From: Nostoc sp. FACHB-973
Lineage (GTDB): Bacteria; Cyanobacteriota; Cyanobacteriia; Cyanobacteriales; Nostocaceae
Reading direction: 5' to 3'
DNA: 46,932 bases
NCBI RefSeq assembly: GCF_014698115.1
Contig: NZ_JACJSJ010000065.1
Coordinates: forward strand, 1 to 46,932
Both the position numbers and the translations under genes were made by a program. This document shows, one piece after another, positions 8,936 through 17,061 of this stretch; position 1 is the stretch's first letter, and every line of letters starts with the position of its first letter. The notes beneath the pieces are model-generated. The model was not told the DNA's origin, ran no database searches, and worked only from the letters and a program-made list of their open reading frames with translations.

Positions 8936-10366
8936 TTAGCTGATAGTCTCAGCCGCCAAAGTTTCTATCTTAACGATCAAATCGTCAAAGTCTTGATCCC
9001 CTCCCCCGTATAGATCCTCAAAACCGTATTCATTTGACGATAACACTCTGACATGATCTTTGCGATCGGGGTTAGCTAGTGGATTAAAGAAGTAAGCTTT
9101 AGGAGTTGCCCATTGTTTTTCCTCATTTTTGGGATTTTGCTCTAAAAATTGGTTTGGAGTTCCGTTAGCAATTAGGAATACTCCATATTTTGGCCCACCG
9201 AGTAACTCCCCTTCAAACGTATCTCCTTTTTGATACGAACCTTCATCTGCGCCTGGTAAAGGAATGCGATTTTTAACCACAGTTGCTGCATAATCAGGAT
9301 CGCCTGGTTTGACTCCAGCAACACTTCCATCATCATCCATTGCAAAAATACCAAAAGTGTTGTTGTAGCCAATACTGGTAGGAACAAAAACAGTTATCTT
9401 AATCTTATATCTTGTCTGAGGATCAGTGATGATATTACCATCATCGCCTGGAATTATCGGTCTTTCTTTGCGAATTACATCGACAAATGCTCTCACAGAA
9501 CCGTTATTTTCTCTGTAATTCACATCCCAGTGTACAAATTTAAGTGTACCTGGGTTTAAAACTGTCAATTTTAAATGGGTTCCTACAGGAAAATAAGTCT
9601 TGCCATCATCCAAAGTTCCAACCAAACTACCATATGTGAAGTTAAAATTGTTAGTTAACAATCCACTGGCGTACCTGGTTTTATTGTCTTCAGCTACACC
9701 GTTAGCATTTACATCCCATACTCTATTAACTGAGAGTATACTCCACAAATCTTTAGGGTAAACATCAACTGTTAGTACATCCTCTGGCTGTAATTTAATT
9801 TTTGTATTTAAATGAGTTTCTGTACCCGCTTTGCCATTCACACTATGTACTTTAGAATGAATATCAAAATGCTTCTCATATTGCGATAAATCATTGTCAA
9901 TTGTGTCGTCGTCATGGTTAAACGCTTTTTTGACTTCGACATTCGCTGTTATCGCTCCATCATTTGTGTTGTGGTCACCACCCCAAAAGACCAATTTCAG
10001 CCTACCTGGTTTTAAAACTGTCAATTCTAAATGGGTTCCTACAGGAAAATATGTAACACCATTGTCTACAGTACCAATCAGACTACCAAAGGGAAATGCA
10101 AAATCAGCATATTGCGTTATTCCTCTTGCTATCCCTGCGGTTTCTTGATAGATACCATCATAGGTTTTTGGCTCAACAGATATCCCGTTAGCATTTACCC
10201 ATGATTTTGAAGAACTTTTATATGGAGTCCATTTTTCTTCGGGGTCTACATCAACTATTAGTAAGTCCCCATCCTCTAAGTCAATTTCTGTATCGAAAAA
10301 TGTGTTTTCGGTCGAGCAGTTGACTTTTGCCTCAATTTTAAATGGTGTTTTTGGTACTATTCCCAT
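8936..10366 (-). CDS. Tandem PA-IL/LecA-like lectin domains with C-terminal DUF4114 domain
   Basis: 476 residues. Two ~140-residue copies of one beta-sandwich domain (~1-150 and ~165-305) share GDLLIVDV/DVLTVDV, GSLxGTxDxGxTYFPVGTHL, and an end motif W-D/G-x-x-(Y/H)-x-x-N-(N/D)-G. This pattern resembles the calcium-dependent galactose lectin LecA (PA-IL), whose D..NN loop binds calcium and sugar. The C-terminal ~160 residues look like DUF4114, with an FGFEDLYGGGDQDFDDLIV ending. No signal peptide is visible; LecA also lacks one. The ATG at 10366 is chosen over the longer frame because AAGGAG lies 6 bases upstream and the paralogue also begins MGIV. Sugar binding is inferred from motif resemblance. 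Confidence 0.82.
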   Translation of the reverse strand: MGIVPKTPFKIEAKVNCSTENTFFDTEIDLEDGDLLIVDVDPEEKWTPYKSSSKSWVNANGISVEPKTYDGIYQETAGIARGITQYADFAFPFGSLIGTVDNGVTYFPVGTHLELTVLKPGRLKLVFWGGDHNTNDGAITANVEVKKAFNHDDDTIDNDLSQYEKHFDIHSKVHSVNGKAGTETHLNTKIKLQPEDVLTVDVYPKDLWSILSVNRVWDVNANGVAEDNKTRYASGLLTNNFNFTYGSLVGTLDDGKTYFPVGTHLKLTVLNPGTLKFVHWDVNYRENNGSVRAFVDVIRKERPIIPGDDGNIITDPQTRYKIKITVFVPTSIGYNNTFGIFAMDDDGSVAGVKPGDPDYAATVVKNRIPLPGADEGSYQKGDTFEGELLGGPKYGVFLIANGTPNQFLEQNPKNEEKQWATPKAYFFNPLANPDRKDHVRVLSSNEYGFEDLYGGGDQDFDDLIVKIETLAAETIS

Positions 10367-11131
10367 CGTTTTCTCCTTATTTATTGATAGCAATCCAGCA
10401 TCTTGATATGCTTGTATCCCAATAGCGATAACTGCATTAAAGCAATCTCATTTAGGATGTGAACAAAGATTATCTCTAAATTTGTTCACATTCTATTTAA
10501 GAATGCTATATGTCCAAATAAGTAAGTCGGTGCTAATATTTCAAGCTATATATAAGAAATTTAAATGTAGGGAGCCAGTGCGTTGCTTTAGTTCCCAAAG
10601 TTGAAGCAATTGGCGTTGTGTTATCGGGCAGCCCAATGCACCATTAAGAATTCAAGGTGCGTTAGCCTACGGCATAACACACCCTACAGACTACAGACAA
10701 TTTATATTTCTTCATATACATTGAATTTTTCTCACCGATCTACTTACGATTCAGTTAATAATTAATCCTCCATAACCCTCTTTAAAAAGCAGGAAATTGA
10801 GCAAGCATTTTTCATAGGGTTGAGGGAGTCTTCTGAAGGCAAATCCAAATACTACTAACTGAAATTTATGGTAGTTTGTCAAGTTTAAATTGATGAGTAA
10901 GTAAGTTTGTAGTAAGCACTAATTTCCTTATTTTATAAGCATTATAATGCTTACTACAAACCATCAAAACTAGCTTGAAAAAGTACTACAGATATTGTAT
11001 TTGGCTTTATACTCTTAGTTACACAAATGCTTTAGTACTGTTATTAAATACGTAGTTTTAACGTATTTGGTATGCACAAAGCTTAATTTGGCTATCTTTA
11101 GGCTGAGAAATTTACAAAGACCAAGAGCAAT
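10367..11131. other. Intergenic region between the two lectin-like genes, repeat-rich
   Basis: No gene seen. It carries a dispersed repeat at ~10567-10690 (GGAGCCAGTGCGTTG start, then the AAGGTGCGTTA...TAACACACCCTAC palindrome also found near 22742-22780) and the hairpin at 10905-10961. The promoter of the 8936-10366 gene must lie near its 5' end. Confidence 0.6.
10905..10961. repeat. Inverted repeat with GTAGTAAGC arms
   Basis: Perfect 14-bp arms GTTTGTAGTAAGCA (10905-10918) and its complement (10948-10961). The loop contains a second palindrome, AAGCATTATAATGCTT, that overlaps the right arm, so two alternative folds are possible. Confidence 0.75.
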
Positions 11132-12040
11132 TTATTTGCGGTCTACTTTGACAAATGCTCTCACAGAACCAGTGTTATTTCTGTAATCTTGATCCCAGTA
11201 TATAAATTTGAGTGTGCCGGGGTTTAAAACTGTCAACTTTAAATGGGTTCCTACAGGAAAATAAGTCTTCCCATCGTCAAGAGTACCAATCAAACTACCG
11301 TGTTGAAAGGTAAAATTCTTACTTGTCCATCCAGTGCTATACCTGGTCTTATTGTCCTCACCTAAACCGTTAGCATTCACAACGTACGCTTGACCTGTCT
11401 CCGTGTATATATTCCACAAATCTTTTGGATGAACATCAACTGTTAGTACATCCTCTGCCTGTAATTCAATATGTGTATTTAAATGAGGGTCTGTATCCGC
11501 TTTTGCAGACACGCTATGTACTCTGGCATGAATATCAAAATGGTTGCCATATAGCGATATATCATTTTCAATTGTGGCGTCATGGTTAAACGCTTTTCGG
11601 ACTTCGATATTCGCTGTTATAGTTCCATCATTTGTGTTGTGATCGCCACCCCAAAAGACCAATTTCAGCTTAGCTTTATCTCCACGTAAAACTGTCAATT
11701 CTAAATGGGTTCCTACAGGAAAATAGGTGAGACCATCGTCGATAGTACCAATCAGACTACCAAAGGGAAATTCAAAGTCAGCAGATTGCGTTACTCCTCT
11801 TGCTACTCCTGCTGGTTCTTGATAGATGCCATCATAGGTTTGTGTTGCAAAAGATATACCGTTAGCATTCACCCATGATTTTGAAGAAAACCCATATGCA
11901 CTCCATTTCTCTTGGGTGTCAACACTAATTATTAGTAAGTCTCCATACTCTAAAGTAATCCCTGTATCATAAAAGTTGTTTTCAGTTGAGGTGTTGACTT
12001 TTGCCTGAATTGTAATTTGCTTTTTTGCTACTATTCCCAT
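11132..12040 (-). CDS. Tandem PA-IL/LecA-like lectin protein, paralogue of the downstream gene
   Basis: 302 residues made of two LecA-like domains (~1-150 and ~163-302) with the same conserved blocks as the gene at 8936-10366, but without the DUF4114 tail. Domain 1 ends GGDHNTNDG, domain 2 ends WDQDYRNNTGS, corresponding to the Asp and Asn-Asn positions of the LecA calcium/sugar loop. Domain 1 of this protein is closest to domain 1 of its neighbour and domain 2 to domain 2, so a whole two-domain gene was duplicated and one copy gained or lost the tail. It begins MGIV at 12040; only a weak AGGAT precedes it. It lies on the same strand as the neighbour but 765 bp away, so probably a separate transcript. 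Confidence 0.82.
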   Translation of the reverse strand: MGIVAKKQITIQAKVNTSTENNFYDTGITLEYGDLLIISVDTQEKWSAYGFSSKSWVNANGISFATQTYDGIYQEPAGVARGVTQSADFEFPFGSLIGTIDDGLTYFPVGTHLELTVLRGDKAKLKLVFWGGDHNTNDGTITANIEVRKAFNHDATIENDISLYGNHFDIHARVHSVSAKADTDPHLNTHIELQAEDVLTVDVHPKDLWNIYTETGQAYVVNANGLGEDNKTRYSTGWTSKNFTFQHGSLIGTLDDGKTYFPVGTHLKLTVLNPGTLKFIYWDQDYRNNTGSVRAFVKVDRK

Positions 12041-12459
12041 CGTTTTATCCTGTGGTTTAGTTGTTGAAATAATGCGAAAAAGCTGTTATTAAACAGCATT
12101 TTGCTTCTTTGCTGACACTATCAGGTTTTTAGTGAGAAGACAAGGCAGGGATAATTAAGATAGTTGAAAAAATATTTTATATAATTAAGATAGTTAAATT
12201 TTCCGACATTTAACGTGCAAAAATTTTGTCGAGCTGGTTGTGGATTGCAGTCACACCGCTAGTGGATAAATATTCATTGAAGCCTCAATTAAAAACCCCT
12301 GCTATTGGCAGGGGTTTTAGTTTTATAATCTTCATTACGAATTACGAATTAACCCTCTTGTTTAACTTTCGCCAGAGAAAAATCGAAAACTCTTAGAGGA
12401 TGTCTGAGAAGTCCCAAAAGAGTAATAATTCAGAATTCAGAATCCTGAATTAATAAGGT
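12041..12459. other. Intergenic region with terminator and short repeats
   Basis: No gene seen. It holds the hairpin at 12292-12318, direct copies of ACGAATTA near 12337-12351, and a decayed AATTCAG array near 12428-12450. Confidence 0.5.
12292..12318 (-). terminator. Rho-independent terminator
   Basis: Perfect 11-bp stem AAAACCCCTGC/GCAGGGGTTTT with a 5-nt loop. Read on the - strand it is followed by TTTTT, so it best serves the small exported protein gene ending at 12460, about 140 bp upstream. Confidence 0.8.
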
Positions 12460-12807
12460 TTAGTTACATAACTCATTGCTATTACCCAATGATGACAGTT
12501 GCAACTCGACTGCGCTAAGGTAATATTCATCATTGATAACTTCTGCTGGTAACTTATTAGCTTTAATACCAGCCTTAACTACATCTTTTGCAGTCACCTT
12601 TCCTATTTGATATTGATATAACAAAGTGCCCATACTGGGAATACCCTGTCCTTTCAAATAACCTTGATAAGCTAGAAAGACAATATTAAAAGGTTGGAGA
12701 TAACTACCATTATTGTTATTGCTCGTTGTTTGAGCGCTAGCAATTCCAGGTATCAAAGTCATAGAAGCAATAATCAGTGCAGAATTGATTAAAGTTGTGA
12801 GTTTCAT
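12460..12807 (-). CDS. Small exported protein of unknown function
   Basis: 115 residues with a clear Sec signal peptide: Lys2, hydrophobic stretch 6-20 and a cleavage site after ASA (about residue 25). The mature part begins with an Asn-rich linker, then a helical stretch with LQPFNIVFLAYQGYLKGQG and a single Cys next to the C-terminus. I do not recognise the family. The block L-x-x-F-x(5)-AY-x(5)-GxG recurs at the C-terminus of the small gene just upstream (12991-13161). Likely periplasmic or secreted. Confidence 0.75.
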   Translation of the reverse strand: MKLTTLINSALIIASMTLIPGIASAQTTSNNNNGSYLQPFNIVFLAYQGYLKGQGIPSMGTLLYQYQIGKVTAKDVVKAGIKANKLPAEVINDEYYLSAVELQLSSLGNSNELCN

Positions 12808-12990
12808 AAGTTTATCCTCATGAGAAAGTTTTTGCTGAACACGAAAATATTTACAGATGATTTATAGACCCTATAAATCGCGTCTTCAAAGACAAATTAT
12901 CTGAACCGGATTGTCCTATGAGTCATATCATGTTTGCGAAATCAAGGATGTCCACAAACAATTTTGGATTGCTGTAGGCAATTTAAAATC

Positions 12991-13161
12991 TTAAAAATTG
13001 CCAAACCCCATCATGTAATATGCAATCACAGCAGTGTCAAAGGTTTTGAGGTAATTAACCTTTGAAGAATGGTTAGGTAAAGTTTTAAAATTGGCTGCTG
13101 TGTTTATTGATGTCTTATTGTTGTTATTTTCGGGTAGAAAAAATCTAGCAATTTTTAGCAT
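12991..13161 (-). CDS. Small hypothetical protein (56 aa)
   Basis: Start chosen at 13161 (MLKIARFFLPE) because GGAG lies 7 bases upstream; a longer frame begins at 13197 with no ribosome site. The protein has a short hydrophobic amphipathic start, an Asn/Thr/Ser-rich middle and a C-terminus LKTFDTAVIAYYMMGFGNF. That end resembles LQPFNIVFLAYQGYLKGQG in the exported protein downstream, which suggests a common ancestry of this segment, though the match is short. Function unknown. 183 bp separate it from the next gene on the same strand. Confidence 0.5.
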   Translation of the reverse strand: MLKIARFFLPENNNNKTSINTAANFKTLPNHSSKVNYLKTFDTAVIAYYMMGFGNF

Positions 13162-13440
13162 AAAATTACTCCAAGTAAGAATATATTTAGAATTCATCAA
13201 GTTGATATTCTGAATTAGTGTCTGCTCTGTTCCAGTTTTTTAGTTCAATTCACGGCTAAAAGTTAACTGGGTTTTAGCTAATTCAATTTCCATAACAACA
13301 TGCTAAGAAATCCCTTATACAAAAGCAAATATTTTTAGTGTTTAAATTAATAAATAAAATTAATGAGAGTTAATACTGGCATCCAACAGTTGACGATCAA
13401 GCTTACTAAAGATTGATTTGAGCTTATAGCGTTTCCCCAC

Positions 13441-13665
13441 AAGCGTGAGGTACACCTGTAAGGGCACGGCAGTGCCGTGCCCCTACACCTTGCGATATGA
13501 TGTTGATACTGTTGGCGAAAATGTTACAAACGCAGAAACAAAAGTATTACAACTAAAAAACGCAACAACAGATTGAAGGTTTGAGCTTAAGCAATACTTT
13601 TGTTAACAAATATGTAGTACATTCGCCAACAGTATCTGATGTTGTACTGCATCTGAATGGTAACC
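13441..13665 (+). repeat. Dispersed 86-bp repeat split by an insertion
   Basis: Begins AAGCGTGAGGTACACC, includes the palindrome GGGCACGGCAGTGCCGTGCCC, and ends CTGAATGGTAACC. An intact inverted copy lies at 40224-40309. Without the 132-bp element and its 7-bp duplication this copy is exactly 86 bp, as is the intact one. Confidence 0.88.
13505..13636. mobile_element. 132-bp MITE-like element with 15-bp TIRs and 7-bp target duplication
   Basis: Left TIR GATACTGTTGGCGAA (13505-13519), right TIR its exact complement (13622-13636). Sub-terminal AACAAAAGTATT is also inverted. TGATGTT flanks both sides (13498-13504 and 13637-13643). The empty site is seen in the intact repeat copy at 40224-40309. 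No coding capacity, so it must be mobilised in trans. One isolated TIR copy lies at 35741-35755. Confidence 0.88.
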
Positions 13666-13834
13666 GCTATAATTAATTCTCTTCTATGCCATCGTCAGGC
13701 GTGAAAAAATCTGCTGAAAGGATCATTATTTGAGTGTCCAACGCCCACTCCTTAACTACTTTTTCGACTCAAATAAAACCAGTACAACATTCCTATTTCT
13801 AAATTTTCAATTGGAGAATTCTTCTTCAAAGACA

Positions 13835-14497
13835 TTACTTTTTCAACGCCAGAGTCAAGCCATCGGCGATCGCAATTACACTCAAACTCACTCGCTGGTC
13901 TTGATGCAACTTCTGATTAAAGGCACGAATTCTTTTAGTTCTATTATCCTGCACTTGGGGGTCGGCAACCCTGCCTGACCACAGGACATTATCGATCGCA
14001 ATCACTCCCCCCGATCGCACAAGTTCCAGCGATCGCTCATAATAGGCATCATAGTTGCTTTTATCTGCATCGATGAAAGCGAAATCAAAAGTTTCTCTTT
14101 CTCCTGTTGCCAGTAGCCAATTTAAAGTATCCAACGCTGGGGCAATGTGCAGCCCAATTTTATCTGCTACTCCTGCTTGCTGCCAATAGCGTCGAGCGAT
14201 CGCTGTAAATTCCTCACTAATATCACAGGCTACCACCTTGCCGTCACTCGGTAACGCCAATGCCACCACTAGGGAACTATAGCCTGTAAATACACCAATT
14301 TCCAAAGTTTTCTTCGCTCCCAACAACTGCACCAGCAGTGCCAAAAACTGCCCTTGCTCAGGAGCAATCTGCATTCTACCCACTGGATGCTGGGCTGTTT
14401 CTTGTCTTAGTTGAGTTAAAATTTCCGGTTCGCGCAGAGAAATTGACAGTAAATAATCATATAAATTTTGTTCGAGTCCTAGTGTTTGAGTTGTCAT
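13835..14497 (-). CDS. SAM-dependent O-methyltransferase (caffeoyl-CoA/catechol OMT family)
   Basis: 220 residues from the preferred ATG at 14497. A longer frame starts at 14509, but that extra stretch lies in a TTGGGCA-type repeat. Family features: EIGVFTGYSS (SAM motif I), VVACDISEE (acidic end of strand 2), FDFAFIDADKSNYDAYYE (metal/substrate Asp block) and GGVIAIDNVLWSGRV. These fit the divalent-cation-dependent small-molecule O-methyltransferases; the substrate cannot be read from sequence. Transcribed alone, divergent from the CoA-binding protein gene at 14623. Confidence 0.9.
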   Translation of the reverse strand: MTTQTLGLEQNLYDYLLSISLREPEILTQLRQETAQHPVGRMQIAPEQGQFLALLVQLLGAKKTLEIGVFTGYSSLVVALALPSDGKVVACDISEEFTAIARRYWQQAGVADKIGLHIAPALDTLNWLLATGERETFDFAFIDADKSNYDAYYERSLELVRSGGVIAIDNVLWSGRVADPQVQDNRTKRIRAFNQKLHQDQRVSLSVIAIADGLTLALKK

Positions 14498-14622
14498 AAG
14501 ATTGGGCATTGGGCATTGGGAATGAGGCTTTGAACTCCATTAATGAGAGTCTTTAAGACAAGTAATATATTTAAAATAAACTCGGTAGGATCGGCAAAGC
14601 GATCGCTGAGGATATTTAAATC

Positions 14623-15057
14623 ATGCCAAACCTCAAAGAAGATGATAACGCTCTGCGTGAAGTGTTGAGCCAAGCCAAAATTATTGCTGTTGTGGGACAC
14701 TCTGATAAACGCGATCGTACCAGCTATCAAATTGCCCAATTCTTACGACAAGTTGGCTATACAGTTTATGCAGTCAACCCTCTAGTTAAAGAAATTGACG
14801 GTAAGCCTAGCTATGCTGGACTTCATGATCTACCAAAACCTGTAGATATTGTCAACGTATTTCGCCGTTCTGAGTACTTGCCAGAAATTGTAGATCAAGC
14901 AATTGCTGTTAACGCTAAAACCTTGTGGGCACAATTGGGCATTTGGCATCAACCATCAGCAGAAAAAGCTTTAGATGCAGGACTCAAGGTGGTTATGGAT
15001 GCCTGCATCAAAATTGAGTATCTGCGACTAAAAGTAGATTTAACAGGCAATGTCTAA
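14623..15057 (+). CDS. CoA-binding domain protein (YccU-like)
   Basis: 144 residues, a single Rossmann-like CoA-binding domain: IIAVVGHSDKRDRTSYQIA (nucleotide loop), YTVYAVNPLVKEIDG, PVDIVNVFRRSEYLPEIV, and LWAQLGIWHQPSAEKALDAG ahead of VVMDACIKIEY. This is the usual full length for the stand-alone family related to the succinyl-CoA synthetase alpha N-domain. Physiological role is not established. Two bases of the next region overlap its stop, but no credible gene follows directly. Confidence 0.9.
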   Translation: MPNLKEDDNALREVLSQAKIIAVVGHSDKRDRTSYQIAQFLRQVGYTVYAVNPLVKEIDGKPSYAGLHDLPKPVDIVNVFRRSEYLPEIVDQAIAVNAKTLWAQLGIWHQPSAEKALDAGLKVVMDACIKIEYLRLKVDLTGNV

Positions 15058-15143
15058 TTTTGCATCTCTCATTATGCGTAGAGATGACTCGAAAAGTCAT
15101 GCAAATTTTAATTATTATGCAATCAAACAGCGCACAGAGATTC

Positions 15144-15257
15144 TACAGCAGATTTCAAACAAAGTGAAGTACACAAGATTCGTCTGTTACCCAGCTAGAA
15201 AGCGTGTTTTACTCCTGAATCCTGAATTCTGAATTCTGAATCCTGAATTCTGCTGTA
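15144..15257 (+). repeat. Dispersed repeat with TACAGCAGA ends (copy 1)
   Basis: Inverted ends TACAGCAGA (15144) and TCTGCTGTA (15249-15257). The core includes GTACACAAGATTCGTCTG, then TTACCCAG and GTTTTACT, and next to the right end a CTGAATT array. Copies occur inverted at 31422-31528 and as a partial copy at 46738-46815. Confidence 0.75.
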
Positions 15258-15374
15258 TGTGTAGAGATATTGCATACCAAGTGTTTGTTTGAGTTACTCG
15301 CCTAAACCCTTCTAGAATGAAAACTATTGTGGGGGAATTTTATTACTAAACTAGTTTTTATTGTGGGAGGTAGA

Positions 15375-16310
15375 ATGAGCCGTCCAATAATTCTTGGTAT
15401 TGTAGGGGACAGCGCTGCTGGTAAAACAACGTTAACGCGGGGAATCGCTCAGGTACTCGGCCCAGAAAATGTGACGCTGATTTGTACAGATGATTACCAC
15501 CGTTACGATCGCCAACAACGTGCAGAAATTGGCATCACTGCCCTCCACCCAGACTGTAACTACTTAGATATTATGCAGCAACACCTGTCGCTACTACGCA
15601 CAGGACAGCCGATTCTCAAGCCAGTTTACAGCCATAAAACGGGCACATTCGAGCCACCGCAGTATATCAAGCCCAATAAATTCGTGATTATTGAGGGATT
15701 ACTCGGTTATTCCACCCGCGCCGCCCGCGATTCTTATGACGTGAAAGTTTATCTTGCGCCTCCTGAAGAACTACGCGCTAAATGGAAAGTCAAACGAGAC
15801 ACGCAAAAGCGGGGCTATAGTGCTGAACAAGTGCTAGCGGAACTAGAAAAGCGCGAACCAGACTCAGCAGAATTTATCCGTCCCCAGCGGCAATGGTCTG
15901 ATATTGTTATTAGTTTCTACCCACCCATCGAGGAAGAAGATGAAACCAATGGACACCTGAATGTCCGTCTGGTACTGCGTCCGACAATTCCTCACCCAGA
16001 TTTCAGTACAATTACCAACACTGGTGGTAATTCTGATTCAGCCATTCGCCTGGGACTAGACAGAGATATGAGTAAGCCTGTAGATGTCTTAGAAGTTGAT
16101 GGTCATGCCACCCTAGAACAGGTGAATAAATTAGAGCATATTATATGTTCGGATATGCCTCATTTAAGAAATATTTGCGATCGCGAAAGTAACCCAGAAC
16201 TTGGCAAAATTGCTGGTACAACTGGGGAAACGCTCCAAAGTTACCCCCTCGCCCTTACCCAGTTAATAATTACCTACCACATGCTCAAAGCAACGCAAAT
16301 GTATTTATAA
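15375..16310 (+). CDS. Phosphoribulokinase-like kinase, divergent, lacking the P-loop regulatory Cys
   Basis: 311 residues from the ATG at 15375, chosen because GGGAGG stands 5 bases upstream. P-loop GDSAAGKTT (11-19), ICTDDYHRYDR (36-46), PVYSHKTGTFEPP, IIEGLLGY and the RDTQKRGYS lid block mark the phosphoribulokinase/uridine kinase family. Canonical cyanobacterial PRK has GDSGCGKS, whose Cys pairs with a second Cys in ICLDDYH for thioredoxin/CP12 control. Here Ala15 replaces the first, while Cys37 remains. This is therefore a second-type enzyme probably not switched by that disulfide; the true substrate (ribulose 5-phosphate or another) is uncertain. Two Cys near the C-terminus lie 12 residues apart. 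Alone on its transcript. Confidence 0.85.
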   Translation: MSRPIILGIVGDSAAGKTTLTRGIAQVLGPENVTLICTDDYHRYDRQQRAEIGITALHPDCNYLDIMQQHLSLLRTGQPILKPVYSHKTGTFEPPQYIKPNKFVIIEGLLGYSTRAARDSYDVKVYLAPPEELRAKWKVKRDTQKRGYSAEQVLAELEKREPDSAEFIRPQRQWSDIVISFYPPIEEEDETNGHLNVRLVLRPTIPHPDFSTITNTGGNSDSAIRLGLDRDMSKPVDVLEVDGHATLEQVNKLEHIICSDMPHLRNICDRESNPELGKIAGTTGETLQSYPLALTQLIITYHMLKATQMYL

Positions 16311-16355
16311 AATACAAGGGGTTAAATGCCTATATTCAGCCCAAAATGAGGGACT

Positions 16356-16586
16356 TCATAGTTGGTCATAATCCAGTGGATTAGCCTGTCCCTCAGCAAT
16401 TTGTTGTTTAGCACGTTGTGCAGCAGCTACAATTTTTTGTTGCGTTCTGTTGAAAGATTCGCTCGACTGAATTTCATCTTGCAAGTCATTAATGTATTCT
16501 CGAAGATGCTCTGCAACTCTATCCTGTGCGTCAACAGATAAAGACTCCATCATCTTCACTACTGTAGCGATCGCTGCGGATGACAT
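16356..16586 (-). CDS. Small antitoxin-like hypothetical protein
   Basis: 76 residues, helical, with SVDAQDRVAEHLREYINDLQDE near residue 16-37 and a basic, Ala/Gln-rich tail ending PLDYDQL. This matches a frequent short cyanobacterial protein type often seen beside toxin genes. GGGAG lies about 11 bases ahead of the ATG. No toxin partner follows on the same strand; the nearest toxin-like sequence is the decayed hicA on the opposite strand 83 bp away, of another family. Function unproven. Confidence 0.7.
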   Translation of the reverse strand: MSSAAIATVVKMMESLSVDAQDRVAEHLREYINDLQDEIQSSESFNRTQQKIVAAAQRAKQQIAEGQANPLDYDQL

Positions 16587-16669
16587 GGTGTGCTGCTCCC
16601 ATATAAAATTATCTTATTAAAGCTAGCCCCAATTGCATTTTAGTTGAACCTTGGGCTTTCTGTTCAAGT

Positions 16670-16892
16670 ATGAGCAAACTACCGAGTTTGACTGGACAGC
16701 AAGTAATTACAGCGTTAAAAAAGCAGGTTTTGAGGTAGCAAGAATCCAAGTTACCATCATTTTTTGATACATGGTGATGGTCGTCGAACTGTTGTTCCAG
16801 TACATTCTGGTGAAACAATTGGTTATGGCTTGTTAGCACAGATACTCCGCGATCGCCAACTCATCTGTGAGGAATTCCGGGGACTCTTGTAA
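16670..16892 (+). pseudogene. HicA-type toxin pseudogene with two frameshifts
   Basis: The ATG at 16670 gives MSKLPSLTGQQVITALKK, then one lost A in the run near 16717 shifts the frame to an early TAG. In the next frame GFEVARIQ follows; a second 1-bp loss near 16754 hits the region that should encode the catalytic GSHH. The third frame continues HGDGRRTVVPVHSG and ends ICEEFRGLL at the TAA 16890-16892. Together these match a full HicA mRNA interferase of ~74 residues. No intact hicB precedes it. It is dead unless the frames are restored. Confidence 0.88.
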
Positions 16893-17061
16893 AAATAGGC
16901 AAAACGTACTCTTGCCATGTCATGAGTTCCCTATCCATATAGAGTTAGATTATTCCGTTTTTTGTGGAACTGGAACTACTACAATTACTATTGATGCTAG
17001 ATAATGGGAAGGCTTTGACATTTACTTGCCAATCTAGCCCCGGAAACCAGAACTAACACTT

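Larger units (their letters stand above)
13162..13834. other. Intergenic region containing a dispersed repeat interrupted by a miniature element
   Basis: No gene seen. Most of it is the repeat at 13441-13665 and the inserted element at 13505-13636. Confidence 0.6.

Noticed and set aside
13730..13978. 82-codon + frame overlapping the O-methyltransferase end
   Set aside because: Antisense to a real gene and low-complexity; no start signal.
15050..15232. 60-codon frame after the CoA-binding protein
   Set aside because: Ends inside the TACAGCAGA repeat and CTGAATT array; chance frame.
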